Below are positions 17,846-26,834 of a DNA stretch of 64,000 nucleotides, piece by piece. This DNA comes from Cyclobacteriaceae bacterium. Its GTDB lineage: Bacteria; Bacteroidota; Bacteroidia; Cytophagales; Cyclobacteriaceae. The notes below the pieces were generated by a model that searched no databases, was not told the origin of the DNA, and worked only from the letters and a program-made list of their open reading frames with translations. The stretch is from the NCBI GenBank assembly GCA_958296015.1, contig CATQIH010000032.1, forward strand, positions 21,795 to 85,794, read 5' to 3'. Both the position numbers and the translations under genes were made by a program. Each line of letters opens with the position of its first letter. The stretch's first letter is position 1.

Positions 17846-20638
17846 TTAGAATTGTACTTTCAGGCCAAGATTCCAGGTTCTTCCCAAACCGAAGTAGGCC
17901 ACATTATTAATGCTTCCGTTTTTACCTACCTCTACATCTCCTTCTTTTGCAGGATCATACAGAATATTGGTTTCAGACTCAGAGATATACTCATTGTTCA
18001 AAACGTTGTTTACATTCAAACGAAACGTAAAATCAAGTCCACCTACCGGAAAATTATAAGAAGCGCCACCGTCTACTAGGCTATATCCGGGTAGTTGCCA
18101 TGCCTGATTTCCAGGCGTATTGAAAGACTTATCAGTAGCCACGTTGAAGTCAGCAAAGATTCTGTCGGCGTAATAATAAGAGCCGTATACTCTAAGGCCA
18201 TTAATGATCTCATAATTAGCCTCTAAGCTGAGGGTAGTCTGGGCAGCATCCGGAACCTTTACATTATCGGTGTAGAGTACTCCTTCGCCAAGTAATTTAC
18301 GATCATTGTCATATACCCTGGCTGTGAAGTTGTCTGTGTAGCGCCAGTTACCAACCGAAGCCATGCCATTCAATTGCAGTCGGTCTACCGGAGTTACCAC
18401 AAAATCAAGCTCCAGTCCCTGGTGAAGCTGGCTTATATTGGTAAAGTTAGCCGTACCATCTTGTCCGTTGACCTGAAGACCTCTGGAAATCTGACGATTA
18501 CCCCAGTGAGTATTATAAGCATTCAAGTTTAACGATAGGTTACTTCCCCTAAAGCCATAGCCTGCCTCAAAAGCGTATACTTTCTGGTTTTTAATATCTG
18601 CAGCTACGTCGTTAGAATAATTGATAAACACATTTTCGAAGATGGGCTGCTGAGAGAAAAAACCTCCGTTTACAAATACATTATGCTGGTCAGACAGGTT
18701 ATAATTAGCACCACCTTTTACGGTGCCACCCAGGAAGTTTTGCCAATCCGATGCCTGCTCTCCTTCGGGATACAGGAAGTAGTCGACTCTTTTGAAGCCC
18801 TGGTTAGAAGCCGTACCAAATACGAACAGAGAAAGATCATTATAAGTATATTCCAGTTGCCCAAAAAGCCCCAGCCAGTTCACAAGACCATCATTGTAGT
18901 AATCAATCTCATTGCCTTTGGCTCTGCCTTCGTCGGTCACATAGTGCTCAGAGTTGTTTTTGTTATCATCATCAAAATAAGCTGCCATCCCTAACAGGTT
19001 TTCTACACGGCGATAATGCGCTCCTTTATAGTAACGGGCATCCAGGCCACCGATAAATGTAAACCTGTCATCAATTTTATAAGTAAGATTCGACAGGATA
19101 CCGTACCAGTTGTGCTCATTCATAGAAGCCCTTCGGATAAAGCCACCCTCACTCAAGTCGCTGTATAAACTGATTTCCTTATCATTTTCGTATTTGTAGG
19201 TACTATAACCCGCAGTTCCTACATACTGCCCGTTAAAGCCGCCATTCGTCCAGGGTTGCTTGTTTTCCAGCACCTGAAGCACGTTGCCATCTTTATCAGT
19301 AATGGTTTTGTTGAAATCAGGTACGCTACCACCTGTATTCCAGGCAGCAATATCTTCAAAACGGTTAGATCCGTCAGGGTTCTTGAATTTGCCCTCAGTT
19401 CTGAAGCTACCGTTGATCTGACCCAATTCGCCAGTTCCCCCACCTCTGCCCAGTGATACATAGGCAGAAGTAGCCAGCTCTAGTTTGTCAGAGATTGTCC
19501 AGTAATGGTTCAGGAAGGCCATAGGCTTGTGGTAAAAATTCTTTCTCCACGAAAACTCTTCTCCCTGATAGCTACCCCACTGTGGGTTATAGCGGATGCC
19601 TTTTTCTCGAACGGTCTCAATAGTTACACCATCGTAAGGGCCATATTCACGCTGATTATGCCACTGGGGCGCACCTACCACGGTAAACAGCAAAGAGTTG
19701 CGCTCATTGAATTGCTTGGTGACAGAGGCAAAATAAGACCAGCCACTGAATTGAGTTCCGTCGGCATAACCGTTTCCCTGCGTGTGGGTGCCTTGTACTG
19801 TCATCGCCCAGCCATTGTCGTTGAGGCCGGTAGAAAGTGTAACACCATATTTTTGATAACCATTGTTACCTACACTAGCTGAAACAGAGCCTCCTTTGGA
19901 CATTTCGGCTGCGTTGGTGATAATATTGATGGTACCACCTACCGAAGAAACAGCCAATCGGGTAGCACTTAGGCCACGCTGCACCTGCATACTGCTGGTG
20001 ACATCGCTCAGTCCGGCCCAGTTTGACCAGTATACCCACCCGTTTTCCATATCATTTACGGGGATACCATTAATCAGCACAGCGGTGTTTCTCTGGTCAA
20101 ACCCCCTCACGTTGATGCGGGAATCGCCGAAACCGCCACCCTGCTTGGTTACATAAACAGAAGGAGTGCTCCTTAGCAGTTCGGGAAACTCCTGGTTGCC
20201 TGCTTTTTGCTCTATTTCCCGCCCTTTGATCGTAGACACGGCTACGGGAGTCTGGCGATCAACTGCTACTGAGGCAATCACCTGTACTTCGCTCAATCCG
20301 ACAGCATCAGTCTCTAATTGAAGTTTCCCCAGGTCTTTTGCACCACCTGCCGAAACCTGTACAGACACTTCTTGTGTCACATAGCCTACATAAGTGATAA
20401 CCAAAGTCTGGCTTCCTGGCTCAATGCCTTGAATAGAAAAGCCACCATCTACATCTGTGATTGTACCTATGCTAGTGCCTTTGATAACAGCGTTGGCACC
20501 AATAAGGGGATCTCCTGAAAGATCATCTACAACAACACCTCTGATGCTACCTTCCTGCGCATAAGCGAAAGAAGATGCCAGAAAAAACAGCAAAAAGCTT
20601 AGAGATTTAAAAGGAATTCGTAAATGTTTGAATCTCAT
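17846..20638 (-). CDS. TonB-dependent receptor with carboxypeptidase-regulatory-like domain
   Basis: 930 aa outer-membrane active-transport channel. Signal peptide at 1-27 (ending SFAYAQ), carboxypeptidase-regulatory-like domain at about 30-110 (GVVVDDLSGDPLIGANAVIK), plug at about 135-250 (ELLRSTPSVYV, INVRGFDQRNTAVLINGIPV, SSVGGTINIIT), then a 22-strand-type barrel ending in the aromatic NLGLKVQF. The plug and barrel resemble FecA/CirA-type siderophore receptors more than SusC: there is no SusD gene and the length is about 930 rather than 1000+. The ligand cannot be read from sequence; ferric siderophore is a guess. Monocistronic. Confidence 0.92.
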   Translation of the reverse strand: MRFKHLRIPFKSLSFLLFFLASSFAYAQEGSIRGVVVDDLSGDPLIGANAVIKGTSIGTITDVDGGFSIQGIEPGSQTLVITYVGYVTQEVSVQVSAGGAKDLGKLQLETDAVGLSEVQVIASVAVDRQTPVAVSTIKGREIEQKAGNQEFPELLRSTPSVYVTKQGGGFGDSRINVRGFDQRNTAVLINGIPVNDMENGWVYWSNWAGLSDVTSSMQVQRGLSATRLAVSSVGGTINIITNAAEMSKGGSVSASVGNNGYQKYGVTLSTGLNDNGWAMTVQGTHTQGNGYADGTQFSGWSYFASVTKQFNERNSLLFTVVGAPQWHNQREYGPYDGVTIETVREKGIRYNPQWGSYQGEEFSWRKNFYHKPMAFLNHYWTISDKLELATSAYVSLGRGGGTGELGQINGSFRTEGKFKNPDGSNRFEDIAAWNTGGSVPDFNKTITDKDGNVLQVLENKQPWTNGGFNGQYVGTAGYSTYKYENDKEISLYSDLSEGGFIRRASMNEHNWYGILSNLTYKIDDRFTFIGGLDARYYKGAHYRRVENLLGMAAYFDDDNKNNSEHYVTDEGRAKGNEIDYYNDGLVNWLGLFGQLEYTYNDLSLFVFGTASNQGFKRVDYFLYPEGEQASDWQNFLGGTVKGGANYNLSDQHNVFVNGGFFSQQPIFENVFINYSNDVAADIKNQKVYAFEAGYGFRGSNLSLNLNAYNTHWGNRQISRGLQVNGQDGTANFTNISQLHQGLELDFVVTPVDRLQLNGMASVGNWRYTDNFTARVYDNDRKLLGEGVLYTDNVKVPDAAQTTLSLEANYEIINGLRVYGSYYYADRIFADFNVATDKSFNTPGNQAWQLPGYSLVDGGASYNFPVGGLDFTFRLNVNNVLNNEYISESETNILYDPAKEGDVEVGKNGSINNVAYFGLGRTWNLGLKVQF

Positions 20639-20665
20639 ATAGATATAAGGTTAGATTTGATACCG

Positions 20666-20673
20666 CAAATTTA
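20666..20673 (-). promoter_or_regulatory. Candidate -7 box for the TonB receptor gene
   Basis: On the minus strand TAAATTTG fits the Bacteroidota TAnnTTTG -7 consensus, 28 bp before the start codon. No good -33 TTTG is seen at the ideal distance. Confidence 0.45.
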
Positions 20674-20989
20674 GGTAATCAGTAGTTAAAAGAGGATGTA
20701 TTATTTTAATTTATTATGAATAATTTTTGACTTATATTTTTGTTATTCAAATATTTTACTGTAAGTAAAATTCAATAAGCATAATTATATTCTTAAATTT
20801 ACATATAAAACAAAATTATATTTTACTCCTTATTTGTAATTAAATCCTACACAATTACCTTTATCTATCCCAAATATTTAGTATTAAGTTTTTGTTAAGT
20901 CACACTGCCAGATGGCTACTTCTATCTGGCGCAGGTGCCTAACTCCACCATTAGACTTTTCATGGAGCCATATCTCATGACTTCCTTCT

Positions 20990-21099
20990 AGGCCAGGTCG
21001 CATATTCATGCGACTTTATCTTTTTAGGCATTTTTGATGCCTCCATGCAGAGCATTACAAATGCCTTGTAAGAATGAAGAACGCATTGCAAATGCGCTC
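20990..21099. repeat. Hairpin-rich direct repeat, left copy
   Basis: The first 59 bp (20990-21048) match 22397-22455 with three differences. It contains successive small palindromes: GTCGCATATTCATGCGAC, AGGCATTTTTGATGCCT, GCATTACAAATGC and CGCATTGCAAATGCG (21081-21095). A degenerate third copy lies at 21297-21363. The two main copies flank the HEPN/MNT module. In 20674-20989 I see no gene, and 21100-21512 has no convincing gene either. Confidence 0.8.
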
Positions 21100-21296
21100 A
21101 AGCGGAGTAGCTGGTTTAATTTGGCGCAAACGGCTACCTATCGCTGAAGGTTGAAGAAAAACCCTATATGGCTTCGGTTTGGGACACGCAGTCCGAGATT
21201 TCAACGGCATTTTCCAGTGGGAATCAGGTGGCAGCGGCAGTTATGCTCGACCGGGAGCCGCCCCGGCCAACCGCCGCTGAAGCGACCATATGGCCG

Positions 21297-21363
21297 AGCA
21301 TTGAAAATACCCTGTAAGATGAAGAACATGCTCCACACCGGGCATCAATATGCGCTCAAGCAA
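21297..21363. repeat. Degenerate copy of the hairpin-rich repeat
   Basis: Shares the order CCCTGTAAgATgAAGAAC, GGGCAT and ATGCGCTCAAGC with the right-hand copy near 22490-22536. It lacks the first two palindromes. Confidence 0.5.
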
Positions 21364-21512
21364 TAACATTTTTAAAAGAACTTCGGTTGGTTAGATCGCT
21401 GAGCGGTCTCGGCTGTTCTTAGTGTGGGATTTGAAGGCACTTCACTTTCCGTCGGCACTAAAAATGGCAAGAAGCAGAAAAATTCCTATCAACAATTCGG
21501 CCAGCATGGATA

Positions 21513-21845
21513 CTACACCACGTTGGATGTTCTTGATTTTATCTCTATGCCTGTCCTTTTGATTTCAGCGACAAATGGGTTGCTTGAGTAAAAATCTTCA
21601 ATTGATAGGGGGTGAGGTTCAATTCTTACATCAAACTGAGATGCTGTTAGCATTAACTGAACTTGTACATCAAATTTTTCCTCGTCTTTTAAATGATCAA
21701 TGATTAATGCCACATCAATATCGCTATTCTCTTTTTGTTTTCCTTTTGCGAAGGAGCCAAACAAATAAGTAGTTACTAGATTTGGGTTCTGGCGAGCAAC
21801 TGTAGATATAAAATCCTTTATGCTTTTATCAGTTTCTTTATCCAT
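21513..21845 (-). CDS. mntA: MNT-type nucleotidyltransferase antitoxin
   Basis: 110 aa minimal nucleotidyltransferase. The signature GSFAKGKQKENSDIDVALI has the GSx10DxD metal-binding pattern at about residues 30-47, and a third acidic position follows in FDVRIEP. In HEPN/MNT toxin-antitoxin pairs this protein neutralises the HEPN RNase, in studied cases by adding AMP groups to a Tyr near its active site. Its start overlaps the end of the HEPN gene by 28 bp. The C-terminal 15 residues run into unrelated repeat-type DNA, so the natural end may have been replaced. Confidence 0.85.
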   Translation of the reverse strand: MDKETDKSIKDFISTVARQNPNLVTTYLFGSFAKGKQKENSDIDVALIIDHLKDEEKFDVQVQLMLTASQFDVRIEPHPLSIEDFYSSNPFVAEIKRTGIEIKSRTSNVV

Positions 21846-22225
21846 AATCTTTTCTCTCTTAATTTCTCAATCCATTGAGCCGTATACTCAGGAGTACATT
21901 TTTTCTGAAAGCTCATTTTGTAGTCATCATACCTCGCGTTGATATTGAATGCTGTCACTGTTATCAAAAACAACTTATTTTCTTCGTTTAGCTCAAAATT
22001 ACTTTTTTCCGCTAATCTCAAAAGATTATGAATAAGCGGAGGAAAGTCCTCTTGCACTTTTACATAATAAGCCTTCAGCAGTTTTTCAATCATCAGATGT
22101 CCTACAAACAAAGTCCAATCATAACGTTTGGATCTATACATTGCTTCCATCGTCTCAAAATCATCATCTGCGCTTTCAAGCCAATATTGAATCAATTTTT
22201 CCTTATTAAAGTCTTGCTTGTCCAT
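21818..22225 (-). CDS. hepT: HEPN-domain toxin of an MNT/HEPN pair
   Basis: 135 aa all-helical protein. MYRSKRYDWTLFVGHLMIEKLLKAYYV and the PLIHNLLRLAEKS segment are standard for PF05168-type HEPN proteins. The region INARYDDYKMSFQKKC corresponds to the usual ARYPD-type stretch; the classic RX4-6H RNase motif is not obvious, so activity is uncertain. Transcribed first, with the MNT gene overlapping its 3' end by 28 bp. The module lies between two direct copies of a hairpin repeat and was probably acquired. Confidence 0.85.
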   Translation of the reverse strand: MDKQDFNKEKLIQYWLESADDDFETMEAMYRSKRYDWTLFVGHLMIEKLLKAYYVKVQEDFPPLIHNLLRLAEKSNFELNEENKLFLITVTAFNINARYDDYKMSFQKKCTPEYTAQWIEKLREKRLWIKKLIKA

Positions 22226-22396
22226 TATCCAGATATAAACAGAAAAATGTTATCCTGAGGCTGGTTTAAATTCCTCTTCTTTATGATGCCCAACGCATAA
22301 TGCAGCCGACTGCCGGGCTTGTTACCTTATTTCCATTTAATGAGCAAAGATTGTGCTTGGAGCAACTAGCGTTCAGGCTCAATTTATCAATTTACT

Positions 22397-22538
22397 AGGC
22401 TAGGTCGCATATTCATGCGACCTTATCTTTTTAGGCATTTTTAATGCCTCCATGCCGGGAATTCCATGCTGGGCATTCCATGCCGGGCATTATAAATGCC
22501 CTGTAAAATAAAGAACGCATGAACATGCGCTCAAGCGG
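22397..22538. repeat. Hairpin-rich direct repeat, right copy
   Basis: Starts with the same 59 bp as 20990-21048, then more GCAT/ATGC palindromes (GGGCATTATAAATGCCC, CGCATGAACATGCG) and the shared end GCTCAAGCGG. The stretch 22226-22396 before it has no gene that I can support. Confidence 0.8.
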
Positions 22539-22578
22539 GCTTCCTCTACGATTTGAGGCAGATGTTGTTCTTAGAGGC

Positions 22579-22860
22579 TCAACGAGAATTCGTCAAAGAC
22601 TTTGCGTAACTCCTATCAAAATCGAAATCAATTATATCTAAGTTGCAATCAAAGGGATCATTCAAATAAACGGGAGGTGTTAACCTAAAAGAGTCGTTCC
22701 CTATTATTTTCAAAGCACTATCTACACTTACATATTTATATATTATTCCTGTAGTCTGCATATAATGCGTTTTTGCGTTTATTCTTCCTAATCTAACTAC
22801 ATTAGTTGACATCTTGAAGGACGTGTTGTGTCGATTTATATTATATACGTTGTTATGCAT
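22579..22860 (-). pseudogene. N-terminal remnant of a DUF2971-type protein
   Basis: The readable core GIIYKYVSVDSALKIIGND, FRLTPPVYLNDPFDCN matches the start of DUF2971 proteins (YKY..., NDPFDC), which are usually 250-300 aa and often lie in phage-defence or accessory regions. Only about 90 codons remain: the frame ends at 22579 where hairpin-repeat DNA begins. ATG 22812 or 22761 is a more natural start than 22860. Very likely non-functional. Confidence 0.6.
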
Positions 22861-22945
22861 AAATTATATGTTGTACTTTATATTCTGTAATTTACAATAT
22901 ATACTAATACTTTTCCGAAAGGAAGTAATTACAAAAACACTACAT

Positions 22946-23345
22946 ATGGCAAAAATTGTGTCTTTTATGACTGAGAAGGAAGGGAGCGGCAAAACTACGC
23001 TATGTGCTATTACAGCTGTAGCAGTTCACAACTGGACCAAGAAGAAGGTATTAGTAATTGATGGTGATAAAGGAGGCCTTAAAGATCTAAGGGAAATGAA
23101 GCTCCAAAAAGGGCTATCCGGTACTTCTGTAGTCATACCTGCTGCAAGCAGAGCTACATTATTTTTACAGGGGCAAAAAATATATTGTTTCCTGTAGGCC
23201 CTGCTTTGGCTTGTTTGTCATATCCGTAGGGAGCAGCCAGATTGATACACCTGCAACCCATGTAAGATACCGTAGCATCACAGCACAAAACCTTTTAAAA
23301 CACAAGCCGATAGCTCTCCTGCTTACAAAATACCGGGCTTCGCCT
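22946..23345 (+). pseudogene. ParA-like ATPase remnant, frameshifted
   Basis: ATG 22946 opens MAKIVSFMTEKEGSGKTTL with a deviant Walker A (EKEGSGKTT) and a Walker A' strand KKVLVIDGDKGG. The frame stops at 23197, after less than half of a normal ParA. Pieces of the C-terminal half appear in other frames: ILFPVGPALA at about 23180, then SSQIDTPATHVRYRS and KHKPIALLLTKYRA (about 23220-23330), which look like the late strands of this family. A decayed gene with at least two frame disruptions. Confidence 0.55.
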
Positions 23346-23428
23346 GCACTTGATGGCCTGTTTTTCGTGATGACCAGGCATCATTACCTGATACTGTTAT
23401 ATCATACATCTTTAAACCCTAGCAAATC

Positions 23429-23995
23429 ATGGCTATCGTTACCCGCAACATCATCACACAGGGCCTAAGCGGTAAGCTTGGCAACCTCATCGTGTTCCGC
23501 CAGCGTGCAGGCAAAACCATCGTCAGTGTAAAGCCCGACCGCTCCAATGTGCAACTCTCTGACAAACAACAGCAGCAAAACCGTAAGTTTCAGGGTGCAG
23601 TGGCTTATGCGCGCCATATCATACAAGACGAAACCGCCAAGGCTGCTTATGATGCCCGTGCAAAAAAAGGGCAGACTGCCTACCACGTAGCCATTGCTGA
23701 ATATATACATCAAACCCAAGTGGAAGAAACGGCCCCGCCTGCCACAGATGACACACAAGGCCAACAAGATGCAACTACAGGCAAAAGTAACATCCGGCAA
23801 AGTACACCCTTACCGAAAGAAATAGAGACCATTGAGTTAGAAAACCGCAGACCGTTGCAGCACACAGGTTCGGCAACGGATATAAAAAAAGTACCATTGC
23901 CCCAGACTACTGTTTCGACGGCAAAGCAACGGCAACAGAGCGGTGAAACAACGGGTAAGGAGCAAGGGCTAAAAACAGGAAAAGTACAAAAATAG
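23429..23995 (+). CDS. Conserved small protein of unknown function (MAIVTRNIITQGLSGKLGN family)
   Basis: 188 aa. The N-terminal 90 residues are orderly and basic: MAIVTRNIITQGLSGKLGNL, VFRQRAGKTIVSVKPDRSN, then KQQQQNRKFQGAVAYARHII. I recognise this opening from Bacteroidota hypothetical proteins but know no function. The rest (95-188) is Gln/Thr/Lys-rich and probably disordered. No signal peptide. It follows the ParA remnant on the same strand. The Arg/Lys-rich N-terminus could bind nucleic acid, but this is a guess. Confidence 0.65.
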   Translation: MAIVTRNIITQGLSGKLGNLIVFRQRAGKTIVSVKPDRSNVQLSDKQQQQNRKFQGAVAYARHIIQDETAKAAYDARAKKGQTAYHVAIAEYIHQTQVEETAPPATDDTQGQQDATTGKSNIRQSTPLPKEIETIELENRRPLQHTGSATDIKKVPLPQTTVSTAKQRQQSGETTGKEQGLKTGKVQK

Positions 23996-24188
23996 CATAC
24001 ACAATCCCCAGTAAAGGCGACACCTTCCTGCTCGGTGCCTGCCAACACACTATCACCTGTGCATAATCATGATAGCGACAAATTAAAATTGAACGTTAAG
24101 AACCTACCTACGTAGGGTTTTATGTAAAAAAAGTAGCTTAACGGTTGTATACATTCAGTACCCCGGTACTGTTGCCGGAACCCTTTCT

Positions 24189-24211
24189 GGCTTCAGTTTG
24201 CAACTGAAGCC
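24189..24211. repeat. 10-bp perfect hairpin spanning the stop codon of the hydrolase gene
   Basis: GGCTTCAGTT and AACTGAAGCC surround TGC. It includes the TGA at 24193-24195 and may act in transcript ending. Another imperfect palindrome (AACCTACCTACGTAGGGTT) lies at 24101-24119 in the gap after the upstream gene. Confidence 0.75.
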
Positions 24212-25203
24212 TTCGCTTGCAGATGCATCACGTCCTGCAAAAACTTGTCTGTCTGGTTGAATACCCCGTTCCAGTCGCCTGAGCGGATGTAGGAGCCAAT
24301 GACATGGTTGCCTGCGTCGGGGAAAGCTTCTTTCACTTTCAGGCTATCCGGGGTACCCAACTCAGCGTACATCTTCAGCATGGCAGGCACAGACACTACA
24401 TCGTCCTGCTCCTCCTCATTCTTGTAATAGTATCCCAAAAAAACAGGACAGTGTACTTTCTGGAAAACTTCGGGTTGCATGGCTTCTTCTATCAGCAGGC
24501 TAAGGGTAGTATATCCTTCTATATAGTATACCCGCGACCAGTACTGTTTGTCTTCTCCCTGTCGCTCTTCTATGATATGGTCGGAGCCTACTGTCCATTG
24601 CATCAGCCGGGTGCCCCAGGGCATACTCAGCAACCGTAGCTGCTCCTCACGGTCACGTATCAGGGGCGAGTACATGATCAGCCCTGCAATATCCGGGTTC
24701 TCTGCTGTAATATACAGCCCCAGCGCGGCACCTGTAGAAGTGCCCATCACAATCACTTTATCACCCAGGGCTTTTCCTATTGCCACTGCTTGTTTGGCAC
24801 TTGCCAGCAGGTTCTCGATGGTCATACGTTTAAAAGCACTGTCTGACTCAATGCCCTGCTCTTTGAGCCGGGAGAGGTAAAGGTTATAGCCGTACTTTTT
24901 GGCCAGCATGGTATGCACGGGTGCTCCTTCTGCCTGGCTGGCACCAAACCCATGCAGGTAGACGATGCTATAGGGCGTTTTCCGATAAGCACTATCTGCC
25001 CAGATGATCCGGGCCTCATTGTCGGGCTTGATCAGCGGATTAGCCTGTTCGCTGCTGTCGATCTGCCGCTCCAGCAAAGCCAGGTTGCCGGGTACCACAG
25101 GCAGCGTACCGGTTAGTTTACCAGTGAAAGGAACCGGCCCTGTAAAATAGACAATCACCAATACCACGATAAGCGAACCCGCCCCCATTAGTCTTTTTTT
25201 CAT
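24193..25203 (-). CDS. Alpha/beta hydrolase, membrane-anchored
   Basis: 336 aa from ATG 25203 (MKKRLMGAG); the frame can be extended two codons to a TTG. Residues 6-22 form one N-terminal helix or signal anchor. The fold marks are YLHGFGASQAEG (oxyanion HG), the nucleophile elbow VMGTSTGAALGLYI with Ser about 157, an acid region PVFLGYYYKNEEEQDD and a late His in FPDAGNHVIGS. Substrate unknown; esterase or lipase is likely. Monocistronic, ended by the hairpin at 24189. Confidence 0.88.
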   Translation of the reverse strand: MKKRLMGAGSLIVVLVIVYFTGPVPFTGKLTGTLPVVPGNLALLERQIDSSEQANPLIKPDNEARIIWADSAYRKTPYSIVYLHGFGASQAEGAPVHTMLAKKYGYNLYLSRLKEQGIESDSAFKRMTIENLLASAKQAVAIGKALGDKVIVMGTSTGAALGLYITAENPDIAGLIMYSPLIRDREEQLRLLSMPWGTRLMQWTVGSDHIIEERQGEDKQYWSRVYYIEGYTTLSLLIEEAMQPEVFQKVHCPVFLGYYYKNEEEQDDVVSVPAMLKMYAELGTPDSLKVKEAFPDAGNHVIGSYIRSGDWNGVFNQTDKFLQDVMHLQAKASVAN

Positions 25204-25234
25204 ATCCAATGTCTCATTAAATCAATACCTCAAT

Positions 25235-25440
25235 ACCCCCAGCCCAACAATACCAGCTCCCACACTCCCAACAATATCAGTCCCTACACTCCCAGCTCCA
25301 CACTCCCAGTCCCTACACTCCCAGCTCCTATACTCCACACTTCCAGCTCCCAACCCCCTGCTCCCAGCTCCCAACCCCCTGCTCCCCGCCCCCAACCCAT
25401 AATTTTCAACCTCCCCACTTCGGTCTTCGAACTTCCATCT
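25235..25440. repeat. Pyrimidine-rich simple repeats (CCCAGCTCC / ACACTCCCA words)
   Basis: The whole gap 25204-25545 holds no gene. Words such as CTCCCAGCTCC, CCCTACACTCCCAG and CAACCCCCTGCTCCC recur, followed by CGGTCTTCGAACTTCCATCTTC. Almost all Gs are on the other strand. A related CTTC/GTCTTC patch occurs at 47412-47540. Confidence 0.7.
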
Positions 25441-25545
25441 TCTAAAATATAGCAAAATATAATGCCTGGCAACAGAATGAAAGAATGATAAAAATAGTAT
25501 CATGCACACTGAAATACTTTCATAGTTTAATAGCACACGATTGAC

Positions 25546-26391
25546 ATGAGCAAAACTGCTAAATCTTTACTGTGGATTGCCATCATTGCTGGAGTGGTAG
25601 CTGGTGCGGTCATCTTTTATTTTAACTTAAAAAATGCCATCCAACTCAAAAATGTAACCATGAATGCCACATCCATCGCACAGGATACAGTAGAAATGGA
25701 AGTAAATATGTTGGTTGATAACCCTTTCTTTTTTGATTTTATGCTCAAAGACATGCGGTACCGGGCATCGTTGGGTGGTAAGCAGTTGCTCGATGACAGT
25801 GCCACACTCAATAAGGAAATTACAGATACTACGAACCTGCAAATCCCTGTCACATTCAATTATAAGCAGGTAACAGCACAGTTGAAAAACTTAGAACAAC
25901 AGGACAGTGCCATGCTGGATTTTAGTTTTGATGTAGGCTACACGCTGCCGCTGATTGGCCTACAGAGAACTTCGCTAGATCATACCATGAAAGTACCAGT
26001 GCCTCAGCTTCCTGAAGTTAAGCTGCAAAAGATTGATGTAGAGCACTTTGGGTTTCAGAACATATCGCTCAATGTGCATATGCTGCTTAGCAATCCAAAC
26101 AAAATGGAAGCCGTGATGGATAACCTGATGTTTGACGTGCACCTCAATGAAAGTATGCTGGTAGAAGGTGCCCACATGAAGCCTATTGACATCGAACCCA
26201 AAGAGCAGGTTGCTTTCACAATTCCTATCACCGTTAAAACCGGTAGCATCGCCAAGGAGTTCTTCGATAAGATTACCAAAGGAGACAAAATAAACGTATA
26301 CCTGGACGGCAGCAGCGTATTAAGGATAAAAGATGCCCCTGTAGATAGCATTCTGCTCAAATTTGATACGGAAGGAGCCATGCAGTTTTGA
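25546..26391 (+). CDS. LEA14-like (LEA type 2, WHy domain) membrane-anchored protein
   Basis: 281 aa. Helix at residues 7-27 (LWIAIIAGVVAGAVIFYF) anchors the protein; two consecutive LEA-2/WHy-type beta sandwiches follow. Each has the pattern of a conserved Asn-Pro (MLVDNPFFFDF, MLLSNPNKMEA), a slot for a small beta edge, and a final IPVTF or IPITV strand. LEA14 proteins are linked to desiccation and stress tolerance; the bacterial role is unclear. Single gene; a MITE lies 19 bp after its stop. Confidence 0.85.
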   Translation: MSKTAKSLLWIAIIAGVVAGAVIFYFNLKNAIQLKNVTMNATSIAQDTVEMEVNMLVDNPFFFDFMLKDMRYRASLGGKQLLDDSATLNKEITDTTNLQIPVTFNYKQVTAQLKNLEQQDSAMLDFSFDVGYTLPLIGLQRTSLDHTMKVPVPQLPEVKLQKIDVEHFGFQNISLNVHMLLSNPNKMEAVMDNLMFDVHLNESMLVEGAHMKPIDIEPKEQVAFTIPITVKTGSIAKEFFDKITKGDKINVYLDGSSVLRIKDAPVDSILLKFDTEGAMQF

Positions 26392-26410
26392 TGATAGCCA
26401 TGCTCAAACG

Positions 26411-26578
26411 TATACTACAGTACATTTCTGGTTTGTAGGACCGGGCCACGGCGGCATAAACCAGGGTAGGTATAGCCGTGGGCTGTGCGGGGCACTCCCT
26501 GCCGGACGGTCCGCCGCGCGGTCGGACTGTGCCGCCGTGGCCCGGTCCCACAGCCCGCTTTCAAGTAAATGTATTATA
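26411..26578. mobile_element. MITE copy 1 (168 bp) with 9-bp target duplication
   Basis: Begins TATACTACAGTACATTT and ends AAATGTATTATA. The nine bases before it (GCTCAAACG, 26402-26410) recur after it as ACTCAAACG (26579-26587), one change. The GC-rich interior contains a long inverted repeat (GGGCCACGGCGGC ... GCCGCCGTGGCCC). Same family as 51806-51981 and 53894-53995. No protein is encoded. Confidence 0.85.
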
Positions 26579-26695
26579 ACTCAAACGATAAACTACAAAA
26601 GGCTAAACCGGCAAATTGTATCATTGCAAGATACTGTTGCACAATCATTTATCTAAATTTCAGGCTTTCCCTACATCTGTTAGTTTACCTTTGCT

Positions 26696-26703
26696 TTGCT
26701 CAT
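26696..26703 (+). promoter_or_regulatory. Candidate -7 box upstream of the metalloprotease gene
   Basis: TACCTTTG fits TAnnTTTG. It is 132 bp before the first ATG, implying a long leader; the -33 element is weak. Low certainty. Confidence 0.3.
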
Positions 26704-26834
26704 ACATAAGGGGGTTTTATCAACTAATTTACATCCCATAAACCAGATATCATATTTTTAAATAACCGAACCGATTGTTTAAAAATTGATCACTAAATCA
26801 TTAGATTGTTACCATCTTTTGCCCTGGTGTAAAA

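Noticed and set aside
17846..20638. SusC-type glycan importer
   Set aside because: No SusD partner gene, and length and plug resemble siderophore receptors more.
22285..22340. GCCCAACGCATAATGC...GTTACC as an integron attC site
   Set aside because: The right-hand half (GTTRGGC type) is missing and no integrase is seen; the GCATAATGC part fits the local hairpin repeats better.
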